Positions 27,075 to 34,221 of a stretch of DNA of 64,000 nt are shown in pieces (the first letter of the stretch is position 1; every line of letters begins with the position of its first letter). Made by a program: the position numbers and the translations under genes. The notes under the pieces were generated by a model. The model had not been told where the DNA came from. It was given only the letters and a program-made list of their open reading frames with translations, and ran no database searches. This stretch comes from Paraburkholderia caballeronis (lineage in GTDB: Bacteria > Pseudomonadota > Gammaproteobacteria > Burkholderiales > Burkholderiaceae): the NCBI RefSeq assembly GCF_900104845.1, contig NZ_FNSR01000002.1:1178001-1242000 (forward strand). The letters are read 5' to 3'.

Positions 27075-27665
27075 TCACGCCGCCTGTGCCTGCATGTCGT
27101 CGGCGACGATGCCCGCCTCACGCAGCAGCGTATCAATGCGTGCAACCGCATTGTCCAGGCGGCCCGCAACGTGCCGGTTTCCGACGAGATCCGCCTCAAT
27201 GATCGCGACGTACGCGGCGACCGTATGACGGTTCACGCCGCAGCGTTCCGCGAGGCTCACCGCCGTTTCGCGCGTGCGTGTCAGTGCGTTCGCAATGATC
27301 GCGCGGTGCAGCTTTTCATTGGCGGCATGCCCGGCGAGCAGCGGCGCGACGTGCGCGAGTATCACGCGCATCGCTTCGTTCCATTCGGGATTCGGGTAAC
27401 TCCCCGAGCAGCAGCGCGACCCGCACGAACACCGCAGCGCGGGCGGCGCATACGCCACGACGAGCAGCGCGCGCGACAGGGGCGCGAGGCGGTCCAACTG
27501 GCGGCGGATACACCCGGCCTGTGCGGTCGCGTCGGTGCCGGTCAGCGTCGATTCGGACGGCACGCCCTGGTGCAGCACGCCGAGCGACGACATGCCCCCG
27601 CGCTCGACGGTATGGCGCAACGCATCGCGCAATGCCGCCGCGTGGTTCGAATAGATAACGCGCAT
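27075..27665 (-). CDS. Phage-type protein with a C-terminal helix-turn-helix
   Basis: This 196-residue protein starts at the ATG at 27665 (MRVIYSNHAAALRDALRH). A Cys cluster lies in the middle (LRCSCGSRCCSG), followed by a helix-turn-helix-like segment, SLAERCGVNRHTVAAYVAII, near residues 140-160. Position between modification genes and terminase suggests a late-gene regulator, but I recognise no specific family. An upstream in-frame extension passes through a terminator hairpin and is unlikely to be translated. Confidence 0.7.
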   Translation of the reverse strand: MRVIYSNHAAALRDALRHTVERGGMSSLGVLHQGVPSESTLTGTDATAQAGCIRRQLDRLAPLSRALLVVAYAPPALRCSCGSRCCSGSYPNPEWNEAMRVILAHVAPLLAGHAANEKLHRAIIANALTRTRETAVSLAERCGVNRHTVAAYVAIIEADLVGNRHVAGRLDNAVARIDTLLREAGIVADDMQAQAA

Positions 27666-27707
27666 GGTCGGAAATCCGCCCGGATCGGGAACAGTCCAGA
27701 AATGCAA

Positions 27708-27727
27708 AAACCCGCCGTAGCGGGTTT
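27708..27727 (-). terminator. Rho-independent terminator, minus strand
   Basis: The 8-bp stem AAACCCGC/GCGGGTTT with loop CGTA is followed on the minus strand by a T-run (A-run at 27706-27710). It would stop minus-strand transcripts coming from the methyltransferase side, before the helix-turn-helix gene. Confidence 0.75.
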
Positions 27728-27963
27728 CAGGAATTCGGTAGAGACCAACACCATCCGAATTAATCGCCATCTTAGACACGTTTTGGCGAATGTCAAATTT
27801 CATTGGGTTTATTCGTACCGCATGAATTGGGGTCAGTGTTTAACGATTCTTAACCTATGTGGTTGGGGGAACCGGCAACCGATCAAGAATCAGGGCGTGA
27901 TTTAGCTGCACGCTCACGCGCAACCTGCGCCAAAGGCGCTTTCCTGAATCAGGAGATTACGAA

Positions 27964-28635
27964 ATGTCGAAACCGGAACGCAAAGGAACGCTTTACCGCT
28001 TCGCTACCGTGGGCGCGCTCACCGAACGCGGCGGGCGTGTATCGACCGGGAGCGCGGGAAAACTCGCGGGCCTTCCCATTGCATGCGTCGGCGACGTGGT
28101 GACGTACCGTGACGGCGCGGAAGCCGTGATTATCGACGGTGCGGGATATGCCGCTACCTGCAAAGGCTCGCCGTATGCACTCGTTGGCAGTCGCCTGAGT
28201 AACGGCGACCGCATTGTTAAAACCCTTTGGGCGGAACTGGACACGGGCATTTTCCTTGAAGAAGGTAAGCAGATAGAGGGGCTATTCGATCCGGCCTGGG
28301 TAGCGCCGCCGTGCAAGCCGGTCGCGCGCTTTGCCGTTTTCGGCGCAACTACCGCACGGGGTGGCATGGTGCGCGAGGTATCAAGCGAATGGGATGTCGA
28401 CGGAACGCACCGCAAGGCCGCGAGCATTGGCGATTTTGTCGAGTACGAGGACGGAACCCGCGCACGCATCATTACCGGCATCGGCATGCCAGGCAATACC
28501 GAAATGGGCTTTGCCGTTGTCGGTAGCTTGCTGGACAACGGCGACATGATTACGGACAGCCCGCACCGCGAGCCGCGCACGTCAACGAGTTTCGTTCCCG
28601 TTGACGAGCACGGCGTCGCACCGACGCGCCAGTAA
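27964..28635 (+). CDS. Tandem double PAAR-domain protein
   Basis: This 223-residue protein has two PAAR-like repeats. Residues about 12-85 (RFATVGALTERGGRVSTGSA to VGSRLSNGDRIV) and about 120-200 (RFAVFGATTARGGMVREVSS to VGSLLDNGDMI) share the same strand pattern. PAAR proteins form the sharp tip on VgrG or related spikes and carry effectors. It lacks the paired CxxC/CxC cysteines and C-terminal sandwich of its four neighbours. AGGAG precedes the ATG. It is the first gene of the plus-strand cassette, about 230 bases after the hairpin. Confidence 0.8.
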   Translation: MSKPERKGTLYRFATVGALTERGGRVSTGSAGKLAGLPIACVGDVVTYRDGAEAVIIDGAGYAATCKGSPYALVGSRLSNGDRIVKTLWAELDTGIFLEEGKQIEGLFDPAWVAPPCKPVARFAVFGATTARGGMVREVSSEWDVDGTHRKAASIGDFVEYEDGTRARIITGIGMPGNTEMGFAVVGSLLDNGDMITDSPHREPRTSTSFVPVDEHGVAPTRQ

Positions 28636-28645
28636 GGGGGCAAGC

Positions 28646-29179
28646 ATGATGCGTCGTATTGCAGTCGTCGGCGATCAACTCGATACGGGCGGCCAAATCG
28701 AACCCTACAGCGGGCCTATTTGCGCATGGGGCAATGGCGGCCGGCAGGTCGCACTAATCGGTGGCAGCGCGTATTGCGAGGCTTGCAACAGCATCGGCAC
28801 GATTGCCAAGTCAGGCGGTCCGCGCCGTATCAACTTTATGGGCGAAACGGCGGCGGATGGCGATATCGTCCTTTGCAACTGCGCAACGCCGCCCCGTATC
28901 GTCGCGAAGCTGGCGGGCGAGTCATGGTGCGATGACATGGCCGAAGAATACGAGGCGCGTAAAGCCGCCGAAGCGCGCCGTGTTGCGATGCGCGAAACCG
29001 CGACATACGACGAGCAATACACGCTTGCTGATTCACACGGACGCCCGCTTGCGGGTGTCCGTTATCGCGTGCGTGTTAATGCTGAAACCGTTCTTAGCGG
29101 CGTTACCGATGCTCGCGGAAAGACGCAACGCGTTACCACAGATGGCACGAAGCGCCTGTATCTCGACGTTGCACACTAA
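28646..29179 (+). CDS. PAAR-like protein with C-terminal beta-sandwich tail (paralogue 1)
   Basis: This 177-residue protein has an N-terminal PAAR-like head with cysteines CEAC and CNC (IVLCNCATPPRIVA), a charged linker at about 98-115, and a tail of about 60 residues. The tail starts TYDEQYTLADSHGRPLAGVR and continues SGVTDARGKTQRVTTDG. The tail resembles the transthyretin-like sandwich found at the ends of VgrG/PAAR effector adaptors. AAGGGGG precedes twin ATGs (28646, 28649). It is a paralogue of the next three genes. Confidence 0.8.
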   Translation: MMRRIAVVGDQLDTGGQIEPYSGPICAWGNGGRQVALIGGSAYCEACNSIGTIAKSGGPRRINFMGETAADGDIVLCNCATPPRIVAKLAGESWCDDMAEEYEARKAAEARRVAMRETATYDEQYTLADSHGRPLAGVRYRVRVNAETVLSGVTDARGKTQRVTTDGTKRLYLDVAH

Positions 29180-29194
29180 GCAAAAGGACTAACG

Positions 29195-29752
29195 ATGTCC
29201 GTCTATTACGCAATTGTGGACGGCGATCCGCTTACAAGCGGCCCGAATAGCCGCGTCTACGCGTGGAGCAAGTCGTGCTTTATTGACGATCCAGACGGCC
29301 GCGAAAGGAGCATGGCGTTTATCGGAGACAAGGCTCACTGCGAGAAGTGCAATAGCACGGGAACAATTATGGGCGGCGCGCGTGTTAGCAACGAACACCG
29401 ATTGATAGACCTGGAGAATGGGGGGCGACGCCAGGCGGTCGGCGGCGATTATGTTCTCTGCAAGTGTCCCGAACGGCCCCAGGTCATCGCGCGATATGGG
29501 CGAAACTGGATCATTGAAGATGGCGGCGATATAAGCCAACAAACCACACGCGCGAGCGCCGCTAACGCCGTACTGTCTTACGACGAACGTTTCACCCTCA
29601 CCGATACCGAAGGGCACCCATTGCGCAATATCCGCTATCGCGCGCGTATTGGCTTGAATGTGGTTGCAAGCGGCGTAACTGGCCCGAATGGACAGACGCA
29701 GCGCATTGTGACAAACGGGAGCCAAAACCTAACGCTTGAAATCGAGCGTTGA
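29195..29752 (+). CDS. PAAR-like protein with C-terminal beta-sandwich tail (paralogue 2)
   Basis: This 185-residue protein has the same plan as paralogue 1. The head carries CEKC and CKC (YVLCKCPERPQVIA), then a linker, then the tail SYDERFTLTDTEGHPLRNIR with SGVTGPNGQTQRIVTNG. It is most similar to paralogue 1 in the Cys-containing stretch (KCNSTGTI against ACNSIGTI). The gap to its neighbour is 15 bases. G+C starts to fall noticeably in this gene. Confidence 0.8.
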   Translation: MSVYYAIVDGDPLTSGPNSRVYAWSKSCFIDDPDGRERSMAFIGDKAHCEKCNSTGTIMGGARVSNEHRLIDLENGGRRQAVGGDYVLCKCPERPQVIARYGRNWIIEDGGDISQQTTRASAANAVLSYDERFTLTDTEGHPLRNIRYRARIGLNVVASGVTGPNGQTQRIVTNGSQNLTLEIER

Positions 29753-29766
29753 ACAGGAGACAAGAA

Positions 29767-30267
29767 ATGTCAGATCGACTGGTCGCCGATGGGGACCGCA
29801 CTTCTACTGGCGGAGTTGTGTTCGGCTATAGCGGTTTTTTTAACGAAAAAGGCAAGGCATACGCTCGAAAAGAGAATAAGGCGACGTGCGGAAACTGCGA
29901 GGGTGCCTGGCCGATCTATGGCACTGCCAGCGACTGGATGGACGGCGGCGTACCGTATGTGAAAGACGGTGATCGCGTTCTCTGTCCCTGCGGAAAAAAT
30001 ATCGTTTTTGCCGCCGGCTCTTCTAACGCCTTCTATTCCGAAAGCGACGGCGAACCGTCCGTCGCGTCGCCGCCTACGGCCCTTATCTATGACCAGCAAT
30101 ACACACTCAAAAGTAGCGATGGTAAGCCGTGCGCGAATCTACCGTATCGTGTTCTCATAGGCTCAGAGGTTGTAGCTAGTGGAGTAACCGACTCGCAGGG
30201 AATGACGCAACGAATCGCAACGGACGCAGCAAGGCGGCTAATACTCGAAATTGCCGGGAGCGAATGA
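29767..30267 (+). CDS. PAAR-like protein with C-terminal beta-sandwich tail (paralogue 3)
   Basis: This 166-residue protein has a head with CGNCEGAWPIYGT and CPCGKN, and the tail IYDQQYTLKSSDGKPCANLP with SGVTDSQGMTQRIATDA. It starts at the ATG at 29767 with CAGGAGA upstream. It pairs closely with paralogue 4 (CGNCEGAWP against CGNCKGSWP), so paralogues 1-2 and 3-4 form two subgroups. Confidence 0.8.
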   Translation: MSDRLVADGDRTSTGGVVFGYSGFFNEKGKAYARKENKATCGNCEGAWPIYGTASDWMDGGVPYVKDGDRVLCPCGKNIVFAAGSSNAFYSESDGEPSVASPPTALIYDQQYTLKSSDGKPCANLPYRVLIGSEVVASGVTDSQGMTQRIATDAARRLILEIAGSE

Positions 30268-30779
30268 TGCGAATTCCCGTAGTAAGGGACAGCGACGCTA
30301 CAACGACTGGCGGGCGTGTCATTGCATTAAAAGCGATGATTCACGATAAAGGGAAAAAACTAGCCCTGGACGGCGAACACGCAACTTGCGGCAACTGCAA
30401 GGGATCGTGGCCGATGCACGGAACCGGCGACAAAATGCGGAACCGTGGAACGCGGGTTGTGCTTGATAACGATCCTGTTCTATGCCCGTGCGGAAAGAAT
30501 CGCGTAATCGCCGCTTCGGACGCCAAGTGCTTCGTTCATAAAAATACGAATACCGAGCATTCTACTGTAGCGAAATCGCCATCTAGAGTTGAGCAAACTG
30601 CGCCATACGATGAGCAATTTACTTTGGTTGATGACGCCCGCCGACCACTCGCCGCTGTGCGTTACCGGATCGTCGTTGATGGAGAGCGGGTGATAACTGG
30701 AACAACGAACGCAGGCGGGCAAACCGAACGCGTGATTACGCGAAGTGCATCAAGCCTGAAACTTCAAGTGGAGAAATAA
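30264..30779 (+). CDS. PAAR-like protein with C-terminal beta-sandwich tail (paralogue 4)
   Basis: This 171-residue protein starts by ATGA overlap with paralogue 3 (ATG at 30264; 30267 also possible). The head has VRDSDATTTGGRVI, CGNCKGSWPMHGT and LCPCGKNRVIA, and the tail is PYDEQFTLVDDARRPLAAVR with TGTTNAGGQTERVITRS. It ends two bases before the 3D-domain gene, so it is the natural loader for that effector. Confidence 0.8.
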   Translation: MMRIPVVRDSDATTTGGRVIALKAMIHDKGKKLALDGEHATCGNCKGSWPMHGTGDKMRNRGTRVVLDNDPVLCPCGKNRVIAASDAKCFVHKNTNTEHSTVAKSPSRVEQTAPYDEQFTLVDDARRPLAAVRYRIVVDGERVITGTTNAGGQTERVITRSASSLKLQVEK

Positions 30780-30781
30780 GA

Positions 30782-31714
30782 ATGCCGGATAGCACTAACT
30801 ATGTGACGGTTCACGACACCGCATGCACAAATACGAACCCCGATTCGTGTGTTGTGGTTCAGATCGCGGCGAACGTATTGGCGTGGGAGATTCCCGATAA
30901 CAAGTACGGCGACAAATTACCTATGATTCCATCAAGTGCGCACGTACAACATGGGAAGATTCTCTATCATCTGCCGATCAAAGCGACGGTGGAAAGTCGC
31001 GGCGGTGTTGCCCTATCGGGCCGCAGTTTTACTGTAAAAAGCAATCGCACTAGCGATACTGTTCGGCTATCAGGGCCGACTGATTCGAACGGTTGTGCAA
31101 TGGTCATTCTTGAATCGCGCGAACCTGGAATCCTATCGCTTACTGTTGCCGACGCTGATATAACGGCCATCGCGTTGTCTGTTACTCTAAAAGACGCGTG
31201 GTATGAGAGTACATTCCTTATAACAGGGTATCACGTTTGTTTTGAGAGTGACTTTTCAGGCGAGTCAGTTCTTGCTCACGGCACGAATGACTATCACAAA
31301 CGCGATTTTCTCTACGGCGCGCGTGGCGTGGTAATGCAGGGTACAGGCAAGGCGTCCAACGGGAGGTACATTAGACCGACGCAGGTGCATTCAGGTTGGC
31401 ATCGGAATAGTCATGGAAATCGTGACTATCTTGACAACCCAGACGGTGTAGCCTTTATGTACACTGACTCAGTGCAAGGGGCATACGGTCCTGTTAGAGA
31501 GAATCATTCGATAGCAATTGATCCGAGGATCATACCGAAGCGCGCACAAGTTGACATCGAAATGGTTGGATTGCGTTTCGGAGATGATACCGGCAGTGCC
31601 ATTATCGGTCATCATATTGATAATTTTGTGGGCGCCGGTGCTGCGGTTCAGGCTACATGGGAAAACGGCTCGGTGAATAATACGCAGAGAAAGGTTAAGT
31701 ATATTGGGATTTGA
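30782..31714 (+). CDS. Putative 3D-domain (MltA-like) peptidoglycan-active effector
   Basis: This 310-residue protein has no signal peptide, as expected for a loaded effector. Residues about 1-130 look like a beta-rich adaptor (IKATVESRGGVALSGRSFTV). The C-terminal half holds ITGYHVCFESDFSG, RDFLYGARGVVMQGTG, and a 3D domain with its three Asp: SIAIDPRIIPKRAQVDIE, FGDDTGSAIIGHHIDNFVG. 3D domains are found in MltA-type lytic transglycosylases, so cell-wall cleavage in rivals is the inference. It lies directly after paralogue 4 and before an exported partner. Codon use is visibly more A/T-ending than in neighbouring host genes. Confidence 0.75.
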   Translation: MPDSTNYVTVHDTACTNTNPDSCVVVQIAANVLAWEIPDNKYGDKLPMIPSSAHVQHGKILYHLPIKATVESRGGVALSGRSFTVKSNRTSDTVRLSGPTDSNGCAMVILESREPGILSLTVADADITAIALSVTLKDAWYESTFLITGYHVCFESDFSGESVLAHGTNDYHKRDFLYGARGVVMQGTGKASNGRYIRPTQVHSGWHRNSHGNRDYLDNPDGVAFMYTDSVQGAYGPVRENHSIAIDPRIIPKRAQVDIEMVGLRFGDDTGSAIIGHHIDNFVGAGAAVQATWENGSVNNTQRKVKYIGI

Positions 31715-31717
31715 TTA

Positions 31718-32137
31718 ATGATAAATCGACTTTTTGCGCAGGGATTGGTAATTGTGGCTACAGGATTGATTGCCGTCCCGGCTGCCTATGCAGACGGGTC
31801 CGTTAGCTTTAAGGAAGATATTGTTCCGATGCTAAATGAGCGACCACAATTCAAAAAATTCATATTGCAATCTTTTTCGGTGACTGACGCCGGATGGGGA
31901 ATTCGGGTAGATAGCCCGACAATGCCACATATGGGTGGTGCGCGAATGGGACCGTACAAATTTCAGGCGATCTGGCACAGCCCTACCGGCGACACCCCAA
32001 TTACCCTAGTTATAGATACGAAAATTGAGTTTTTCGATAGTCACCATCGGCAAATAACCGGCGACGATCTGCGGGCGACTACTTCCATTACAGAAATGCT
32101 CGACTCTATTGAAATAGACCCACCGCGTGCGCAGTAG
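31718..32137 (+). CDS. Exported small protein, candidate immunity protein
   Basis: This 139-residue protein has a signal peptide of about 25 residues (MINRLFAQGLVIVATGLIAV, cleavage after AYA). The mature domain (FKEDIVPMLNERPQFKKFIL and following) is unlike any family I recognise. It starts three bases after the effector stop. A periplasmic product paired with a cell-wall-active effector is the standard arrangement for self-protection, so immunity is inferred from context only. Confidence 0.72.
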   Translation: MINRLFAQGLVIVATGLIAVPAAYADGSVSFKEDIVPMLNERPQFKKFILQSFSVTDAGWGIRVDSPTMPHMGGARMGPYKFQAIWHSPTGDTPITLVIDTKIEFFDSHHRQITGDDLRATTSITEMLDSIEIDPPRAQ

Positions 32138-32165
32138 TTTCTATCCGGTACGCACACTATGCACG

Positions 32166-32185
32166 CCCCGCTTCGGCGGGGTTTT
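32166..32185 (+). terminator. Rho-independent terminator of the effector cassette
   Basis: The 6-bp stem CCCCGC/GCGGGG with a TTCG loop is followed by TTTTC. It comes 28 bases after the candidate immunity gene stop. Confidence 0.8.
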
Positions 32186-32191
32186 CATTCG

Positions 32192-32213
32192 AGCGTCAGC
32201 CGCGCCTGTTCCT
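32192..32213. repeat. 22-bp direct repeat, copy 1 (orphan methyltransferase 3' end)
   Basis: AGCGTCAGCCGCGCCTGTTCCT is identical to 32696-32717. On the minus strand it encodes EQARLTL followed by a Glu and a stop, i.e. the last codons of the DNA methyltransferase gene, here detached from any gene body. Confidence 0.9.
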
Positions 32214-32401
32214 ACGTAGCGCTTGCGGGAAACTGCAAATCTTGACGATGCAAGATCGTTGATCCTCCCACGCGTTCTCTAACCTGTTCGATTGCGGTAA
32301 ATCGAATCATTCGCTAGGCTCGGCCGCGTAGTAATAACCTATGCGGACCAGCATAACGAGTGTTCGCATTTCAATACAATCTCCTGTCAGGAGTATGTCT
32401 A

Positions 32402-32680
32402 ATGCTTCAATGTCCACATTGCCTCACTCAAGTTCCACGGGGCGCGCACGTTTGTACTGGCTGCGCTGCTGAATTGCATTACGGTATACCGGAGAAATTG
32501 CTTGCGGTCGGCCTGATTGCGGCGACGATAGCGGGCCTGTATGTCGGCAATGGCATGAACGGCGGCGCGGTTGTCGGCACAATTGCCGGGTTTATGGTGT
32601 TCGGCGGGATTTATGCGTGCCTGCAAAAGGTGTTTAAAGATCGCGTCGTCTTTAAGCGAAACTACCGCACGACCGATTAA
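32402..32680 (+). CDS. Small zinc-ribbon membrane protein
   Basis: This 92-residue protein has an N-terminal zinc ribbon with CPHC and CTGC (residues 4-21), followed by two hydrophobic helices with glycine-rich faces (LLAVGLIAATIAGLYVGNGM; GAVVGTIAGFMVFGGIYACL). GGAG lies eight bases before the ATG. It is a membrane protein of unknown role. It occupies the segment between the two 22-bp repeats, so it looks like a separate insertion. Confidence 0.75.
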   Translation: MLQCPHCLTQVPRGAHVCTGCAAELHYGIPEKLLAVGLIAATIAGLYVGNGMNGGAVVGTIAGFMVFGGIYACLQKVFKDRVVFKRNYRTTD

Positions 32681-32688
32681 AGGGTTCT

Positions 32689-33477
32689 TTATCCCAGCGT
32701 CAGCCGCGCCTGTTCCTGCGTGTTGGCCGTTGCGTCGAACAACAACCCTTGCCGGTGTGCGTCTTCGATGCGCCCGCATGCCGTTTCGAAGTTTCCCGGA
32801 TCAAGTTCGACGCCAACGAATCGCCGCCCGGTTTGCAGGCATGCGACTCCGGTTGAGGCCGAACCCATGAACGGGTCGAGCACCAGCGCGCCGGACGGCA
32901 CGACGCGCAACAGTTCGCGCAGCAACGGTAACGGCTTCTGCGTGACGTGTACCCGGTCGCGTGGCGCGACGCACTCGTAAAATCCGGGTATCGCTTTTCC
33001 CGAAGCATCGGGCGGTAACGCGCCCGCCGTTCCCCATATCACGTATTCACATTGAGCCGTAAAGCGGCCGAGTTGCGGCCGTGCGTCGGGCTTGCACCAC
33101 GGCACGATGCCGCGCCATACCCATCCGCCTGCCTGCATGTAATCCGTTGACGCCGGAAGCTGTCGCCAGTCGGTAAAGAACATGCCGAACGCCCCAGGCC
33201 TGCACGCCTGCAATGCAGCGGCCGACCATAGCGCCGCCCAATACGAGAACGCGCGTTGATCGCGGTTGTCACCGCTGAAATCCGGCAGCGTTCGCGCGCG
33301 CGAATCGTTCGGGAAGTATTTCCGGCGCGGGTCGCCCATCCGGTCGGAACGGAACTGGCCGCCCGACGAGTAAGGCGGATCGGTGAGCAGTGCGTCTACG
33401 CCCGATAACTGCGGCAGGATCGCGAGCGCGTCGCCGCAATACAGCGTCGCGGGGCCGATGATGACAGGGGCATTCAC
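32689..33477 (-). CDS. Phage DNA methyltransferase (N6/N4-amino type)
   Basis: This 262-residue methyltransferase has catalytic motif IV DPPY (DALLTDPPYSSGGQF) near residue 34 and SAM motif I LDPFMGSASTGVAC near residue 200. That order (IV before I) marks the beta class of amino-methyltransferases, which methylate A-N6 or C-N4. The GTG start overlaps the upstream gene's stop. Phages use such enzymes to evade host restriction. Its last codons are duplicated at 32192-32213. Confidence 0.9.
   Translation of the reverse strand: MNAPVIIGPATLYCGDALAILPQLSGVDALLTDPPYSSGGQFRSDRMGDPRRKYFPNDSRARTLPDFSGDNRDQRAFSYWAALWSAAALQACRPGAFGMFFTDWRQLPASTDYMQAGGWVWRGIVPWCKPDARPQLGRFTAQCEYVIWGTAGALPPDASGKAIPGFYECVAPRDRVHVTQKPLPLLRELLRVVPSGALVLDPFMGSASTGVACLQTGRRFVGVELDPGNFETACGRIEDAHRQGLLFDATANTQEQARLTLG
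32696..32717. repeat. 22-bp direct repeat, copy 2 (in the methyltransferase gene)
   Basis: This copy matches 32192-32213 and lies inside the 3' end of the methyltransferase gene (codons for QEQARLTL). The two copies flank the zinc-ribbon gene, about 500 bases apart. Confidence 0.9.
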
Positions 33478-34217
33478 GATTGCCGTTCACTTGTGTGCTC
33501 GAATAGCATTCTTTGGCGCTGCGCGTCTTCGATGCGCCTGCAAGCTATTTCAAAGTATGGCCGTTCGCGTTCCATACCGACGAATGCGCGGCCCTGTTCG
33601 ACCGCAGCTACGCCCGTTGTTCCCGAACCCATGAATGGGTCGAGCACCATGCCGCCCGGCCTTGCGAGTGAACCGACAATGAAACGCATGAGTTTTAGCG
33701 ATTTTTGTGTCGGGTGCGCTTCCTTTCCCGGCTGGCCGTACCGGTAGCTATCGAACCTAAAGACGTTCGAACGCCTGCTGTTCGCGTCACCGAACCACGC
33801 ACCGCGTCGATAGGCATACACAGCCAGTTCGAATCCGCTAGGCCACCAGTTACCTTTCATCGCGGGTGGCGGGGACAGTTTGACCCATGCGGCAGGCTTC
33901 GGGGTCATGCCAGCTTCGAGAAGTGCATCCGCCACGAGCGACGCCTGATGCAGTCCACAAAACCAGAATTGAGTATCGGACAGTCGCGCACAGGTTTTCA
34001 CCGCCTCAATTACTGTTTCACGCAAGGCCGCATCGTCCCACGCAAACTGAAGGGTCCGCAGTCCACCATCCCTATGTTTCTGCATGCCGAATCTATGCGG
34101 GATGCAGTACGGCGGATCGGCGATCACGGCATCGACGCGCGCAAGCGTCGGCAGCACATCGAGGCAATCGGCACAATACAGCGTCGCGCTACCGATGATA
34201 ACGGGCGCGCTTGCCAT
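33474..34217 (-). CDS. Second phage DNA methyltransferase (beta class)
   Basis: This 247-residue methyltransferase has AVIADPPYCIPHRFG and LDPFMGSGTTGVAAVEQG in the same order as its neighbour, plus the HPTQKSLKLMRFIV motif. It is related to the downstream gene (both begin APVIIG-ATLYC) but clearly diverged, so the pair probably arose by old duplication. I chose the ATG at 34217 (MASAPVIIG); an in-frame extension to a TTG exists. It is coupled to the next gene by GTGA overlap. Confidence 0.88.
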   Translation of the reverse strand: MASAPVIIGSATLYCADCLDVLPTLARVDAVIADPPYCIPHRFGMQKHRDGGLRTLQFAWDDAALRETVIEAVKTCARLSDTQFWFCGLHQASLVADALLEAGMTPKPAAWVKLSPPPAMKGNWWPSGFELAVYAYRRGAWFGDANSRRSNVFRFDSYRYGQPGKEAHPTQKSLKLMRFIVGSLARPGGMVLDPFMGSGTTGVAAVEQGRAFVGMERERPYFEIACRRIEDAQRQRMLFEHTSERQS

Positions 34218-34221
34218 TGCG

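Noticed and set aside
27666..27803. N-terminal extension of the phage helix-turn-helix gene
   Set aside because: The segment contains a terminator hairpin and no ribosome site; the ATG at 27665 fits better.
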